Shown: positions 1 through 8,805, counted from the stretch's first letter. The stretch: 41,534 nucleotides of DNA from Betaproteobacteria bacterium (GCA_947378095.1 CANCIL010000004.1:1-41534); one strand, 5' to 3'. A program made the numbers and translations. The notes: generated by a model from the letters alone, not told the origin.

Positions 1-44
1 ATATATATTAATTATTCCACCATGAATTGCTCTGAAAGGACATT

Positions 45-917
45 GTGAATAGAACAGTAGTAGCAGAAGTTGAATCCTTTTTTGATCCAGAGACTTGGAC
101 CTTCACTTATGTCGTCTCTGCAGGCAAGGGGAGTCCCTGCGTCGTGATTGATTCTGTCCTGAACTACGACTCTAATTCAGGAAGAACAACAACGCGTTCT
201 GCAGATCAGGTGATTGAATTTATTCAAGCCAAACAATTAAAGCTCGAATGGATTCTGGAAACACATGCCCACGCAGATCACTTAACTGCAGCGCCTTACC
301 TTCAAGAGAAATTGGGTGGCAAGTTGGTGATCGGAGATCACATTGTGAGCGTGCAAAATGTCTTTAAAGGTGTCTTTAATTTAGATTCTGGTTTTGCAAC
401 AGATGGCTCGCAATTCGATCATCTATTAAAAGAAGGTGAAGCATTACCATTTGGGGGTCTCTCGCTGAAGGCATTGTTCGTTCCTGGACATACTCCAGCC
501 TGCATGGCTTATGAAATTGACGATACTTTATTTGTCGGTGACACCTTATTTATGCCCGATGTCGGTACAGCTCGTTGCGATTTCCCGGGTGGTGATGCTA
601 GAACGCTGTATCAATCTATTCAGAAAATCTTGGCCTATCCAAAGGAAACTAAGCTGTATATGTGCCATGACTATCCACCTAATGGCCGCAATGTAGAGCA
701 TTGCACAACCGTAGGTGCAGAAAAAGCCGGAAATATTCACGTTCACGACGGGATCACTGAAGAGCAATTTGTGCAAATGCGTATCAAGCGTGATAGCACT
801 CTAGATATGCCTAAGCTCATATTGCCTTCCATTCAAGTCAATATTCGGGCAGGTCACTTTCCTGAGCCAGAAAGTAATGGCAAGTCCTATCTCAAGATTC
901 CACTAAATGCGCTCTGA
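45..917 (+). CDS. MBL-fold persulfide dioxygenase-like hydrolase (Blh/ETHE1-like)
   Basis: GTG start; metal-binding motif THAHADH; GHTPACMAYEI; followed by a BigR-like ArsR regulator and a DUF2892 protein, as in bigR operons. Confidence 0.85.
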   Translation: MNRTVVAEVESFFDPETWTFTYVVSAGKGSPCVVIDSVLNYDSNSGRTTTRSADQVIEFIQAKQLKLEWILETHAHADHLTAAPYLQEKLGGKLVIGDHIVSVQNVFKGVFNLDSGFATDGSQFDHLLKEGEALPFGGLSLKALFVPGHTPACMAYEIDDTLFVGDTLFMPDVGTARCDFPGGDARTLYQSIQKILAYPKETKLYMCHDYPPNGRNVEHCTTVGAEKAGNIHVHDGITEEQFVQMRIKRDSTLDMPKLILPSIQVNIRAGHFPEPESNGKSYLKIPLNAL

Positions 918-1236
918 TATGAATATGACGATTTCAAAATCTGAGTTAAAGAAAATGCAGGCATCAGCAGACGATGCCTGCAAGTTAATGAAGGTACTCT
1001 CGAATAGAGATCGCATGATGCTCTTATGTGAGATTGCCCAAGGTGAAAAATGCGTGGGTGAGTTAGAGGCTGCTCTAGATTTGCATCAACCTACGCTGTC
1101 ACAGCAATTGACCGTATTGCGCAAAGAAAAATTAGTAAAGACCCGCAGAGAAGGCAAGCAAATCTTTTACACGCTTTCTAGTCAGGTTGCAGTTGCAGTA
1201 ATGGGCTTGCTCTATAAGCACTATTGCAAGAAATAA
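907..1236 (+). CDS. ArsR/SmtB-family HTH regulator, BigR/SqrR-like (start may be 919)
   Basis: wHTH core LHQPTLSQQLTVLRKEKLVKTRREGKQIFYTLS; cysteines in LLCEIAQGEKCVGEL and near the C-terminus (HYCKK), as in persulfide sensors. Confidence 0.85.
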   Translation: MRSDMNMTISKSELKKMQASADDACKLMKVLSNRDRMMLLCEIAQGEKCVGELEAALDLHQPTLSQQLTVLRKEKLVKTRREGKQIFYTLSSQVAVAVMGLLYKHYCKK

Positions 1237-1277
1237 AGTTTGAAATAAACGGATTTACAGTTTGATAAAGGGAGTAC

Positions 1278-1496
1278 ATGATGAAAACTAACGTTGGTGG
1301 TATTGATCGGATCCTGAGAATCTCTGTTGGGGCGCTATTAGTGGCTTTGGCAGCAACGAATGTTGTGGGTTGGTGGGGATGGTTGGGCTTAATTCCTCTA
1401 GCAACTGGACTCTTTCGCTTTTGTCCGGCCTATCCTTTGTTGGGTATCTCGTCTTGCGGAAGTACGGACAAAGGATCAACAGCAAGTAAGTCTTAA
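1278..1496 (+). CDS. DUF2892 (YgaP-like) small membrane protein
   Basis: MKTNVGGIDRILRISVGALLVALAAT...GLFRFCPAYPLLGISSC is the characteristic DUF2892 pattern. Confidence 0.85.
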   Translation: MMKTNVGGIDRILRISVGALLVALAATNVVGWWGWLGLIPLATGLFRFCPAYPLLGISSCGSTDKGSTASKS

Positions 1497-1531
1497 TTTA
1501 GTAGTAGGCAATATAGAAAGGGGTGCATCGT

Positions 1532-1549
1532 GAGGTGGGCCTCTTTTTT
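1532..1549 (+). terminator. Weak intrinsic terminator after the sulfide module
   Basis: GAGG-TGGG-CCTC followed by a T run. Confidence 0.4.
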
Positions 1550-1561
1550 ACCGCCAGCTTA

Positions 1562-1996
1562 TTAAGAGGGCTGAATTCTGGAAGATCTAAGGCTCCATTT
1601 CATAAAAACATGAATCATGAAGATCGCAAAAAAGACTAAGCCAGTAAGCCAGTGAAACTGGATGGTGGTTTCACGAAGCTCAGCAGGACCGTAATACAGC
1701 ATTCCGCCAGTAATGACTAGAGTTAATAGAAAACCGAGTTGGGTAAATCCACTAAAGTACTTTCTTTTTGATTGAAGCCCCGCTTTGAGGTGAAAGGGCA
1801 ATACCGATCCTAGGGCGATGCTTGCTAACATCGCTGAAAGACCATGGCTTGCCAACACTAGATGATTGCCCAGGAGGGCACGCTCAATCTGAAATTCATG
1901 ACCCACTAGGTAGGCGCTTCCTGTTGCTGAACAGGTCAACATACCTGCAATCACAAAAGTGCGCTGCCAGGCCGGCATTTTTCCTAGTTGTCTCAT
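1562..1996 (-). CDS. Small multi-TM membrane protein, possibly cytochrome b/DUF4405-like
   Basis: ORF runs to 2038, but the likely start is the ATG at 1996 in an ATGA overlap with the apbE stop; several TM helices with histidines (NHLVLASHG; FHWLTGLVFFAIFMIH). Confidence 0.65.
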   Translation of the reverse strand: MRQLGKMPAWQRTFVIAGMLTCSATGSAYLVGHEFQIERALLGNHLVLASHGLSAMLASIALGSVLPFHLKAGLQSKRKYFSGFTQLGFLLTLVITGGMLYYGPAELRETTIQFHWLTGLVFFAIFMIHVFMKWSLRSSRIQPS

Positions 1997-2814
1997 AAGG
2001 TGATTTCGATTGCTCGTGCACCGTAACGGGCAAAACAAGGATGGTGCTGTTGTCTTGAGAGTGCTAATACCTTTGTTAGCGCATCAGCATATACGCACTC
2101 CTTAGCCAAAACCGAATAAGAACCAGAAAACTGCCTATACATACCAGCACTTGTTTGTGCAAGGGGATTAATGATGTAGCTTCCTTGTTGATCTCTTTTG
2201 GAAAAATACAAAGCACTTGTTGCGATCGCTCCATTAGATAGTGAGCCTACTTCAATTAAGTGCCTTGGTAATTGGGGGTTGCGAAGATAAATCGTTTGGG
2301 GCTGATTTCCAAAGACTCGCAAATCGCCACCAGCATTTACAGTCCCACCGCTTACGCCTTCTGCGATCAGTGCTTTAACTGCCTCATCTACTGCAAAGCC
2401 TTTGGCAATTCCGCCCAGATCAAGGCAGATTGGACGTATTGAGCTAACTCTGTCATGGTCAATAAAGTAGAGATCTTCAATTCCGCCAATGTCATAACTT
2501 GAGATATCGATATGGCTTGGCAATAAGCCTGCAGCAATGAGGCGATGGCCAATTCCGCAATTAAATAAACCACCGGAGTGAGTATGTAGATCTTGTGCAA
2601 TTCTGAGTATGCGGGCGGTCCATGGATGAATTCGGATCGACTTGCAATGTACTCGCGCATTAATCATGGAGAGCTCACTCTGAGAGTCATGAAAGCTCAT
2701 TAGTTGCTGGACTTTTTCTATTTGATCAAAGGCGTATTGGATTGCCTTATCTCCGTTTTGATCCTCGATCGATATCTCTACATAGGTTCCCAGCAGGGGC
2801 TTGCAGCGTCTCAT
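1993..2814 (-). CDS. apbE: FAD:protein FMN transferase (ApbE family)
   Basis: MGTYVEI-like N-terminus (LLGTYVEISIED), LDLGGIAKGFAVDEA, NAGGDLRVFG, ADALTKVL motifs. Confidence 0.9.
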   Translation of the reverse strand: MRRCKPLLGTYVEISIEDQNGDKAIQYAFDQIEKVQQLMSFHDSQSELSMINARVHCKSIRIHPWTARILRIAQDLHTHSGGLFNCGIGHRLIAAGLLPSHIDISSYDIGGIEDLYFIDHDRVSSIRPICLDLGGIAKGFAVDEAVKALIAEGVSGGTVNAGGDLRVFGNQPQTIYLRNPQLPRHLIEVGSLSNGAIATSALYFSKRDQQGSYIINPLAQTSAGMYRQFSGSYSVLAKECVYADALTKVLALSRQQHHPCFARYGARAIEITL

Positions 2815-3368
2815 TTTTTACTTTGAACTAGGGGATGCTTGAGAGTTAACTCATACAAAACTGCAACCCGCTTCACGCCATCGCTAATATGTTTACATGA
2901 CAGGGTGGCGCCCCCAATGTTTTGAATATCTTGATTGAGCTTGATTGGATCACTGGCATTTTTGCCAACAAATTGTTTTCGCCATTGAGCTTCTGCTACT
3001 TCGTAGCCATAAGACTCAACATATTCTAGGATTTCAATTCCAGTAATGTTGCCGCTAGGGTTGAGCCCTACGGCATACGTAATCATTTCATGTTTACCTA
3101 CTACTTCATCGACGATAAACCAGCCCCCATCACTGGTTTTCCAAATTCGATCTCCTTGAAAGGGGTGGCGAATACTTGAAGCAATTCGCATCTTTTCCTG
3201 AAGATCGTCTGTAATAATGATCGGCATTTTGCTCAGCTGCTTATTAGGCATCAGTATTTTTTGTGCCTGCTCTATCGAAAGATAGATTTTGGCTTGAGCA
3301 ATCATCGGTGAGCTGATCATGGCTAAGCCTGCAATTACCAGTGGGTGAGGTTTCCAGTTCATCGTCAA
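2811..3368 (-). CDS. FMN-binding domain protein, probable exported flavinylated carrier
   Basis: N-terminal signal-like segment; GLNPSGNITGIEILEYVESYG...; IGGATLSCKHISDGV resembles the (S/T)GAT flavinylation motif; ATGA overlap with apbE. Confidence 0.85.
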   Translation of the reverse strand: MTMNWKPHPLVIAGLAMISSPMIAQAKIYLSIEQAQKILMPNKQLSKMPIIITDDLQEKMRIASSIRHPFQGDRIWKTSDGGWFIVDEVVGKHEMITYAVGLNPSGNITGIEILEYVESYGYEVAEAQWRKQFVGKNASDPIKLNQDIQNIGGATLSCKHISDGVKRVAVLYELTLKHPLVQSKK

Positions 3369-3379
3369 TGTTCTGTTAC

Positions 3380-4294
3380 TTAACTTAAAGGGAATCCCAC
3401 TTTGAGAATGAATTCATTCACAGAATGACTATCCCAAACTCGAGCATTTGAGCACTCTGCTGTGCCGTCACCCATACAAGTATTGCCCTTTAATTGATAG
3501 CGCCATGCACCTGTGACCCACCAGTCCTTGCTTGCGTAATGAACATTAGGGCCGATAAAGGTGGCTTTTTGAACTTGGTTCTGCAGGTTGTAACTGGAGT
3601 AATCATTGTGAAGTCGGGCCTCTACGCCTGCTGACCACTTCGGTGCAAATCGATAACTTGCCCCTAACAAAATGTCGAGCATCGACTCAGGAACATTGCC
3701 ATTACCAACAAACTTCAATTGCTCGTTAGCAACAACGACGTTCCCAGCCAAGATTAGTCGATCATCAATAAAGTTTGATTGCAATAACAGACGTGCTTCA
3801 ATCTCATTTTTGTTTCTGCCTAATGTGGGCTCAAGATAAAGCCCCACCCCTACTGGAGAAGTCACTGGATTGGTGATTCGATAAATGGCCTCTAATGAGC
3901 CGCCTTCAATGCCACTTTTTCTGTAGGCGGTACTTGGATCGTGGCTTTCGGGGACGCCATAACCACCAGTGCAAGTAGCTAAGTCATCGCATGCTTCAGG
4001 ATTGGTGTAATTCTGATTGGCATTAGTGTAATAGGAGTTGATATAGCCCGCAATTTGTAAGTCATTGGTAAGGCCATATTCCAACTCAGTTCTTGCAGTC
4101 CAAGCTTCATAGGTGCCTGAGGCTTGCTGCTGATTGAGTTGTAGGCGTTGTTCAAATTCAAGACTTCCTTTGGGCTGAAGATCTAGCGTGTAGATCCAGC
4201 CAAAGACACCTTCGCCAGCATGGGCGATGGGGCTTGATAAAAGAGTGGCAACACAAAGACTAGTGGCAAGTGGCTTTTTGAAAGTAAATGTCAT
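3380..4294 (-). CDS. Outer-membrane/beta-barrel-like protein (DUF6662-like)
   Basis: Signal peptide ending AHA; GEGVFGWIYTLDLQPKGSLEFEQ; alternating amphipathic strands; C-terminal LKVGFPLS. Confidence 0.6.
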   Translation of the reverse strand: MTFTFKKPLATSLCVATLLSSPIAHAGEGVFGWIYTLDLQPKGSLEFEQRLQLNQQQASGTYEAWTARTELEYGLTNDLQIAGYINSYYTNANQNYTNPEACDDLATCTGGYGVPESHDPSTAYRKSGIEGGSLEAIYRITNPVTSPVGVGLYLEPTLGRNKNEIEARLLLQSNFIDDRLILAGNVVVANEQLKFVGNGNVPESMLDILLGASYRFAPKWSAGVEARLHNDYSSYNLQNQVQKATFIGPNVHYASKDWWVTGAWRYQLKGNTCMGDGTAECSNARVWDSHSVNEFILKVGFPLS

Positions 4295-4322
4295 GTTTTA
4301 AGTGAGGTTGTTGGAAAATGTA

Positions 4323-4377
4323 ATTGAGAATGGTTCTCAATATAACATGTCAAATGAGAATAGTTCTCAATTGAGAA
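4323..4377. promoter_or_regulatory. Tandem Fur-box-like palindromes upstream of the flavin/OMP cluster
   Basis: ATTGAGAATGGTTCTCAAT (4323-4341) and AATGAGAATAGTTCTCAATT (4353-4372), then a further TGAGAA half-site (4372-4377); left half-sites are 30 bp apart. Confidence 0.75.
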
Positions 4378-4446
4378 AATGACCATTATTGAAAAAATGG
4401 CGGTCTTTGTAGGGGCTTTAACTTTTGCTTGTAAGATTTATCTTCA

Positions 4447-4689
4447 ATGGATGCCCAAGCCTTAGAGAAACTGGTTTTAATGAAGATGCCTTTTGGTAAA
4501 TATGCCGGTCGAGCCCTGGCTGATTTGCCGGGGAATTATTTAGCTTGGTTTGCTCGTGAAGGATTTCCGCAGAGCGAACTTGGTCAACTATTGGAGTTGA
4601 TGCATACCCTTGACCACAATGGTCTACGCGGTTTGCTTGCGCCTATTCAACGGGCGCATGGCTTAGAGCAAAAATCGAAATTACTTTGA
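4447..4689 (+). CDS. DUF3820 family protein
   Basis: MPFGKYAGRALADLPGNYLAWFAREGFP is the DUF3820 signature. Confidence 0.85.
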   Translation: MDAQALEKLVLMKMPFGKYAGRALADLPGNYLAWFAREGFPQSELGQLLELMHTLDHNGLRGLLAPIQRAHGLEQKSKLL

Positions 4690-5694
4690 GCGGACGATAG
4701 CCGTCACCCTTGCGCGTTCATATTGAACGCCGGGAGATTCTGGTGGGCTGCTTTGACTTAACTCCGGCTGCATCTGTGTTTGCGCTTGAATCTGTGTGGC
4801 TAGCTTTTGTGCGAGGTCGCGATTGCGATCAAATTGAATTTGTATGCTTACAACCTTACCTTCCTTGATCTGGCTGATGAGTTCGCTCATCTTCTTGGGA
4901 GATTCATCATCAAAGAAGATGGGGTACCAAGCGCCAATTGGCGTGGCTTTAGGTTTGATATTGTCTGCCGCCTTTGCACTTGTAACCTGAGGCTTCAGGG
5001 GAAGATGAAAATCAATCCCGGTTTTTTGGACTAACTCCTCATAAGAAATTGGCGGACTCATATTTGCTTCATTGGTGTTTTCTATCCAATAGGCCCAAGC
5101 CAAATTTTTATTCGGGTCATAAACCAGTTTGAAGAGGTGGCTTGGAATCGTGACTCGTCCACTACCAATGCTTCCGGATTTACCAACAGACCCGGTGTAA
5201 ACATAAATATCACCGCTAGCGCGTTTGATGTACTGCCTGGTCGGCTCTTCCACATTCTTTGACCAGATACCCTGATTATTTTGTCTTGCCTGCGGCATCA
5301 TATTGGCCAGCGAAAAGGACTGAGCCATAGACTGATCGGTGTGCATATCCCCTGCGGGGGCATTGTGCCCCCTGTCATAGCCACTCCCGCGGTAGTCAGA
5401 GAGCTGAGCCCGTTCCGCAAAGGGCAGGCGGGCTTCTTCATAGAACTGGTTTGTCCTTTTGGGGTGAGGCGCTAAGAACTGTTTGTGGTGCAGCTTCTCA
5501 ACCGTGTAAATGGGTTTTTTATCCTGCGGCGAATAGTAGATGGCAAATCCATCAAAACAAAGATCACGTCCAGCTTGGTGGCTAGTAGGGATTTGTTGAT
5601 TGGGAAAGAGCTCTTTGCATTGATCAAATAAGGCAAATGCACTGAAGTGAGTCAGCAGCAGGGCTAAAAGCAGGACTTTGCGAATGGCTTTCAT
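4681..5694 (-). CDS. Exported DNA/RNA non-specific endonuclease (NucA-like)
   Basis: Signal peptide; YDRGHNAPAGDM (DRGH catalytic motif), SFSLANMMPQARQNNQGIW. Confidence 0.9.
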   Translation of the reverse strand: MKAIRKVLLLALLLTHFSAFALFDQCKELFPNQQIPTSHQAGRDLCFDGFAIYYSPQDKKPIYTVEKLHHKQFLAPHPKRTNQFYEEARLPFAERAQLSDYRGSGYDRGHNAPAGDMHTDQSMAQSFSLANMMPQARQNNQGIWSKNVEEPTRQYIKRASGDIYVYTGSVGKSGSIGSGRVTIPSHLFKLVYDPNKNLAWAYWIENTNEANMSPPISYEELVQKTGIDFHLPLKPQVTSAKAADNIKPKATPIGAWYPIFFDDESPKKMSELISQIKEGKVVSIQIQFDRNRDLAQKLATQIQAQTQMQPELSQSSPPESPGVQYERARVTAIVRSK

Positions 5695-5950
5695 AGCGTA
5701 TTAGTGTAGGGCTTACTCAGTTGCCAGAAAATTCTCCCATGTGATCTTATGAGTAAGGTTAGCTGCACGGCTAGTCCAAATTGAGGGGAGAAGCGAAGTC
5801 ATTGAGTCCATAAATTGGTCAGTAGAGGTCTATTTAGGTAAAGAAATGAAGTGATCTGTGAGTATGGGTCTGGCTACTACCGGTAGAAATAAGAAAGGCC
5901 GTAATCACTAGATGTATGGTTTTAACCAAGGAATTTTCATCCCGAATAGT

Positions 5951-5978
5951 AAAAAAGTCCGAATTTGGCCACTTTTTT
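5951..5978. terminator. Terminator-like hairpin in a large intergenic region
   Basis: AAAAAAGTCC-gaattt-GGccACTTTTTT imperfect stem with A/T tracts. Confidence 0.35.
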
Positions 5979-6111
5979 ATAGTGTGAAATTAGTGCCTCC
6001 TTACATCTTTAAGTCATTGATTTTGTTTAATAAAATACCGATGATTGTGCTCATATTCGGGATCTCCCTTAAATTCAGATCAAAAAGTAATGGAATTTAC
6101 TTTCTTTATTC

Positions 6112-6140
6112 TTGACTTGATATAAGAACCTTTTTAGGAT
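6112..6140 (+). promoter_or_regulatory. Candidate sigma70-type promoter for the transglycosylase gene
   Basis: TTGACT, 17-bp spacer, TAGGAT; about 75 bp upstream of the ORF. Confidence 0.4.
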
Positions 6141-6214
6141 GACCCATGTTTTTTACATATTGCACTGCAACATAAACACAGCTTCTGAGTTTTATCGAGC
6201 ATGGCAAAAAATGA

Positions 6215-7219
6215 ATGAGTAAATGTTTATCTAACAATTTGAGTGATATGCAGGATTCAAAGCCAATGACCTTGGCTCCGAAAGAACTGCTTGCCCACGC
6301 TATGGCTCCTGTCTATAGAGTGATCAATGGCATCCTCGTTGTGTCTGTATTTATGGCGGTTGGCCTTTGGCTCTCCGGTAATGGAACAAATGCCGGGCCT
6401 TTTGATTTGGCTCGTGTTTTGGTGCCCGATGAGGCTCGTCACATGGTCTGGAGCAATGGCTTTGGCGTGCTTGATCAATACAAAGAGCCCCCAGTGATTG
6501 CCGATGCGGTTGCGAGTGATTCAGGCATTGCAGCCGTGCTCTATAGCAAGCCTGCGGTTACCCCTGGTAATACGTCTAATGCCGGCCTTGCTAGTGCTAA
6601 ACAGCAAACCATTGCCTTGCTGATGCCATCAGTGGCCCAGGTGCAGGTGAAATCGATTTCCCATTTGTCTGACCGTATACCGAGTTCAAAGGTAGATCCT
6701 CAAGCATTGGATAACAACTTGATGGGGTCCATCCAGAACCAACGTGCAATTGCTGATTTCTTTGAGAAGAAATACAACTTGGATCGCAGCAAGATTGAGG
6801 AATATGTTTCGAATACTGTATTGATCGCAAAAGAAGTCAATATTGATCCAGTGTTATTGCTGGCAGTGATCTCGATTGAGTCTAACTTTAATCCCAATAG
6901 GAAGAGTCGTGCTGGCGCTGAAGGCCTCATGCAGGTGATGACTTCTGTACACAAAGAAAAGTACGAACACTTTGGTGGCATCTCAGATGCTGTTAAGCCT
7001 GAAGTGAATATTCGGGTTGGCGCCTACATATTGAAGTACCTGATTGCAACTGCAGGTTCTTTGCGTAACGGCTTGAAGTTTTATGTTGGCGCCGCTAATG
7101 CAGAAGATGATGGTGGTTACGGCGACAAAGTGATGGCTGAAAGAAATCGTCTGATCGACTTGTGTCAAGATCGCCCTGGCAATCGCTTAACCTCGAATGG
7201 AAAAAATATTCGCTCATAA
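6215..7219 (+). CDS. Membrane-anchored lytic transglycosylase (SLT domain); start may be 6248
   Basis: N-terminal TM; LLAVISIESNFNPNRKSRAGAEGLMQVM and VGAYILKYL. Confidence 0.85.
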   Translation: MSKCLSNNLSDMQDSKPMTLAPKELLAHAMAPVYRVINGILVVSVFMAVGLWLSGNGTNAGPFDLARVLVPDEARHMVWSNGFGVLDQYKEPPVIADAVASDSGIAAVLYSKPAVTPGNTSNAGLASAKQQTIALLMPSVAQVQVKSISHLSDRIPSSKVDPQALDNNLMGSIQNQRAIADFFEKKYNLDRSKIEEYVSNTVLIAKEVNIDPVLLLAVISIESNFNPNRKSRAGAEGLMQVMTSVHKEKYEHFGGISDAVKPEVNIRVGAYILKYLIATAGSLRNGLKFYVGAANAEDDGGYGDKVMAERNRLIDLCQDRPGNRLTSNGKNIRS

Positions 7220-7237
7220 GTATGTCATAAGCAAAAC

Positions 7238-7264
7238 AAAGGCCACCCTGAGGTGGCCTTTTTT
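7238..7264 (+). terminator. Intrinsic terminator
   Basis: AAAGGCCACC-CTGA-GGTGGCCTTTTTT. Confidence 0.85.
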
Positions 7265-7313
7265 ATTGGTATGAACTACTAAGTTAGTTCACAGCCTTAG
7301 CTCATAGTGTCGC

Positions 7314-7661
7314 TTAATTGACACCATGAAGCTCAACATCAAATACCAGGGTTGCATTTGGTGGAATGACACCACCAGCACCACGTGCTCCATATCCCAT
7401 TTCTGAAGGAATGATCAAAGTGCGTTTACCGCCCACTTTCATTCCAGCAACGCCTTCATCCCAGCCCTTAATCACATGACCGGCACCCAGGGGAAAGCTA
7501 AAAAGTTGTCCGCGATCTAAAGAGCTATCAAACTTTTGACCTTTGTGATCAACCGCTTTGTCGTCGAAAAGCCAGCCTGTGTAATGCACATCAACATGAT
7601 TGCCTGCTGTCGCTTCTTTTCCTTCACCTACTACCGTATCAATTTTTTGGAGTTCGCTCAT
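7314..7661 (-). CDS. FKBP-type peptidyl-prolyl cis-trans isomerase
   Basis: [59 protein letters not shown]. Confidence 0.95.
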   Translation of the reverse strand: MSELQKIDTVVGEGKEATAGNHVDVHYTGWLFDDKAVDHKGQKFDSSLDRGQLFSFPLGAGHVIKGWDEGVAGMKVGGKRTLIIPSEMGYGARGAGGVIPPNATLVFDVELHGVN

Positions 7662-7770
7662 GATGGTTTTCCTATTTCATCTAAAAATGACTGACTAGTA
7701 TATTCTGAGCGGTATTGATTATCTAGGTTTAAAAAACTCCTTAGAAACCCCCACAGAAACTCCTTAGCGC

Positions 7771-8787
7771 ATGACTCAATTTTGGCCACAATCCGCATAT
7801 AAGACCTTGCTACCCAGTCCTGATGGTCAGCTTCTGGTGACAGATGACTTTTTAAGGACGTATTTGCAAAGACCTGAGCTTAGTCTGGTTCCAGAGTCTT
7901 GTGAGGCTGAGCAGGCATTGCATGCCCGTTTAACTACCAATCCACGTGCAGAAGTGAGTGAGGCAGAAATTGCGCAAATGGCAGATGAAGATATCCAGGA
8001 GAACTACCGTGTTTGGCTGCGCTATCGCAAGCGCCTATTGGCCGCCAACTCGCTGGAAGCTTTCTATATGAGTTTGTTTCAAGGCGAAGGTGTGGATGTA
8101 CCGCCTTTGTTTGTGGCCCAACTGGCACAAATCTTTGTTCGCCATATTTTGGGGGAGGAGGCCGATCCCCTGGAGGTCAAAATGGGAGAGTTATTTTTCA
8201 GAACCCAAAAAATCAGCGTGATGGAAGATGGGGTTGTGATGGGGGCCGATGATGAAGTCGTAGCTCGCAATTTACAAGCTGGTGAAACTGGCAATATATT
8301 GGACTTACTCAAAGGCAAGGCCCTAGCGATGCGATCAGCTGACCTGGATGTTTTGCACGAGGCAAATGCGAGCGAGTATTGGGCGCGCGACGAAGATTTT
8401 GATTTAGCTGTCCAGCTGAACTTTGGGCACGAGCCGATTAATCGCTTTAGTCGTCTTCTAGAAAAATGGATTGAACATTTTGTAGGAGTTAAAACCCGAA
8501 TTACCCCAATGCAACAGATTACCGATCCCAAGTGGTCTTGGCACGTGGGTTTAGATGCTACCGCTACGGGGATCTTGAATAAGCTTTACAACAAAGAGCC
8601 ATTAGATACAGAGGAGTTAGAGCTAATCATTTGCTTGTTCCGTCTTGATTTTATTGACGAGGCGGCTGTAGCCAAAGCGCAAGTAGGTAAGCCAGTGTAT
8701 TTAGCTATTGCAATGAATGAGCAAAAGCAATTAAAGCTAAAACCTCAAAATCTATTATTTAATCTACCCTTGGCAAAAGCATCTTAG
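7771..8787 (+). CDS. Conserved hypothetical protein, DUF6352-like
   Basis: Long coding ORF; FWPQSAYKTLLPSPDGQLLVTDDFLRTYLQRPELSLVPESCEAEQALH resembles the DUF6352 family as I recall it. Confidence 0.7.
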   Translation: MTQFWPQSAYKTLLPSPDGQLLVTDDFLRTYLQRPELSLVPESCEAEQALHARLTTNPRAEVSEAEIAQMADEDIQENYRVWLRYRKRLLAANSLEAFYMSLFQGEGVDVPPLFVAQLAQIFVRHILGEEADPLEVKMGELFFRTQKISVMEDGVVMGADDEVVARNLQAGETGNILDLLKGKALAMRSADLDVLHEANASEYWARDEDFDLAVQLNFGHEPINRFSRLLEKWIEHFVGVKTRITPMQQITDPKWSWHVGLDATATGILNKLYNKEPLDTEELELIICLFRLDFIDEAAVAKAQVGKPVYLAIAMNEQKQLKLKPQNLLFNLPLAKAS

Positions 8788-8805
8788 TCAAACTTGGCTA
8801 ATGAC

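Noticed and set aside
5912-6115. 67-aa ORF in the long intergenic region
   Set aside because: Low-complexity AT-rich composition, spans a terminator-like hairpin, no recognisable domain or RBS; treated as non-coding.
8079-8531. 150-aa antisense ORF inside the DUF6352-like gene
   Set aside because: Ser/Arg/Lys-rich shadow ORF opposite a clearly coding frame.
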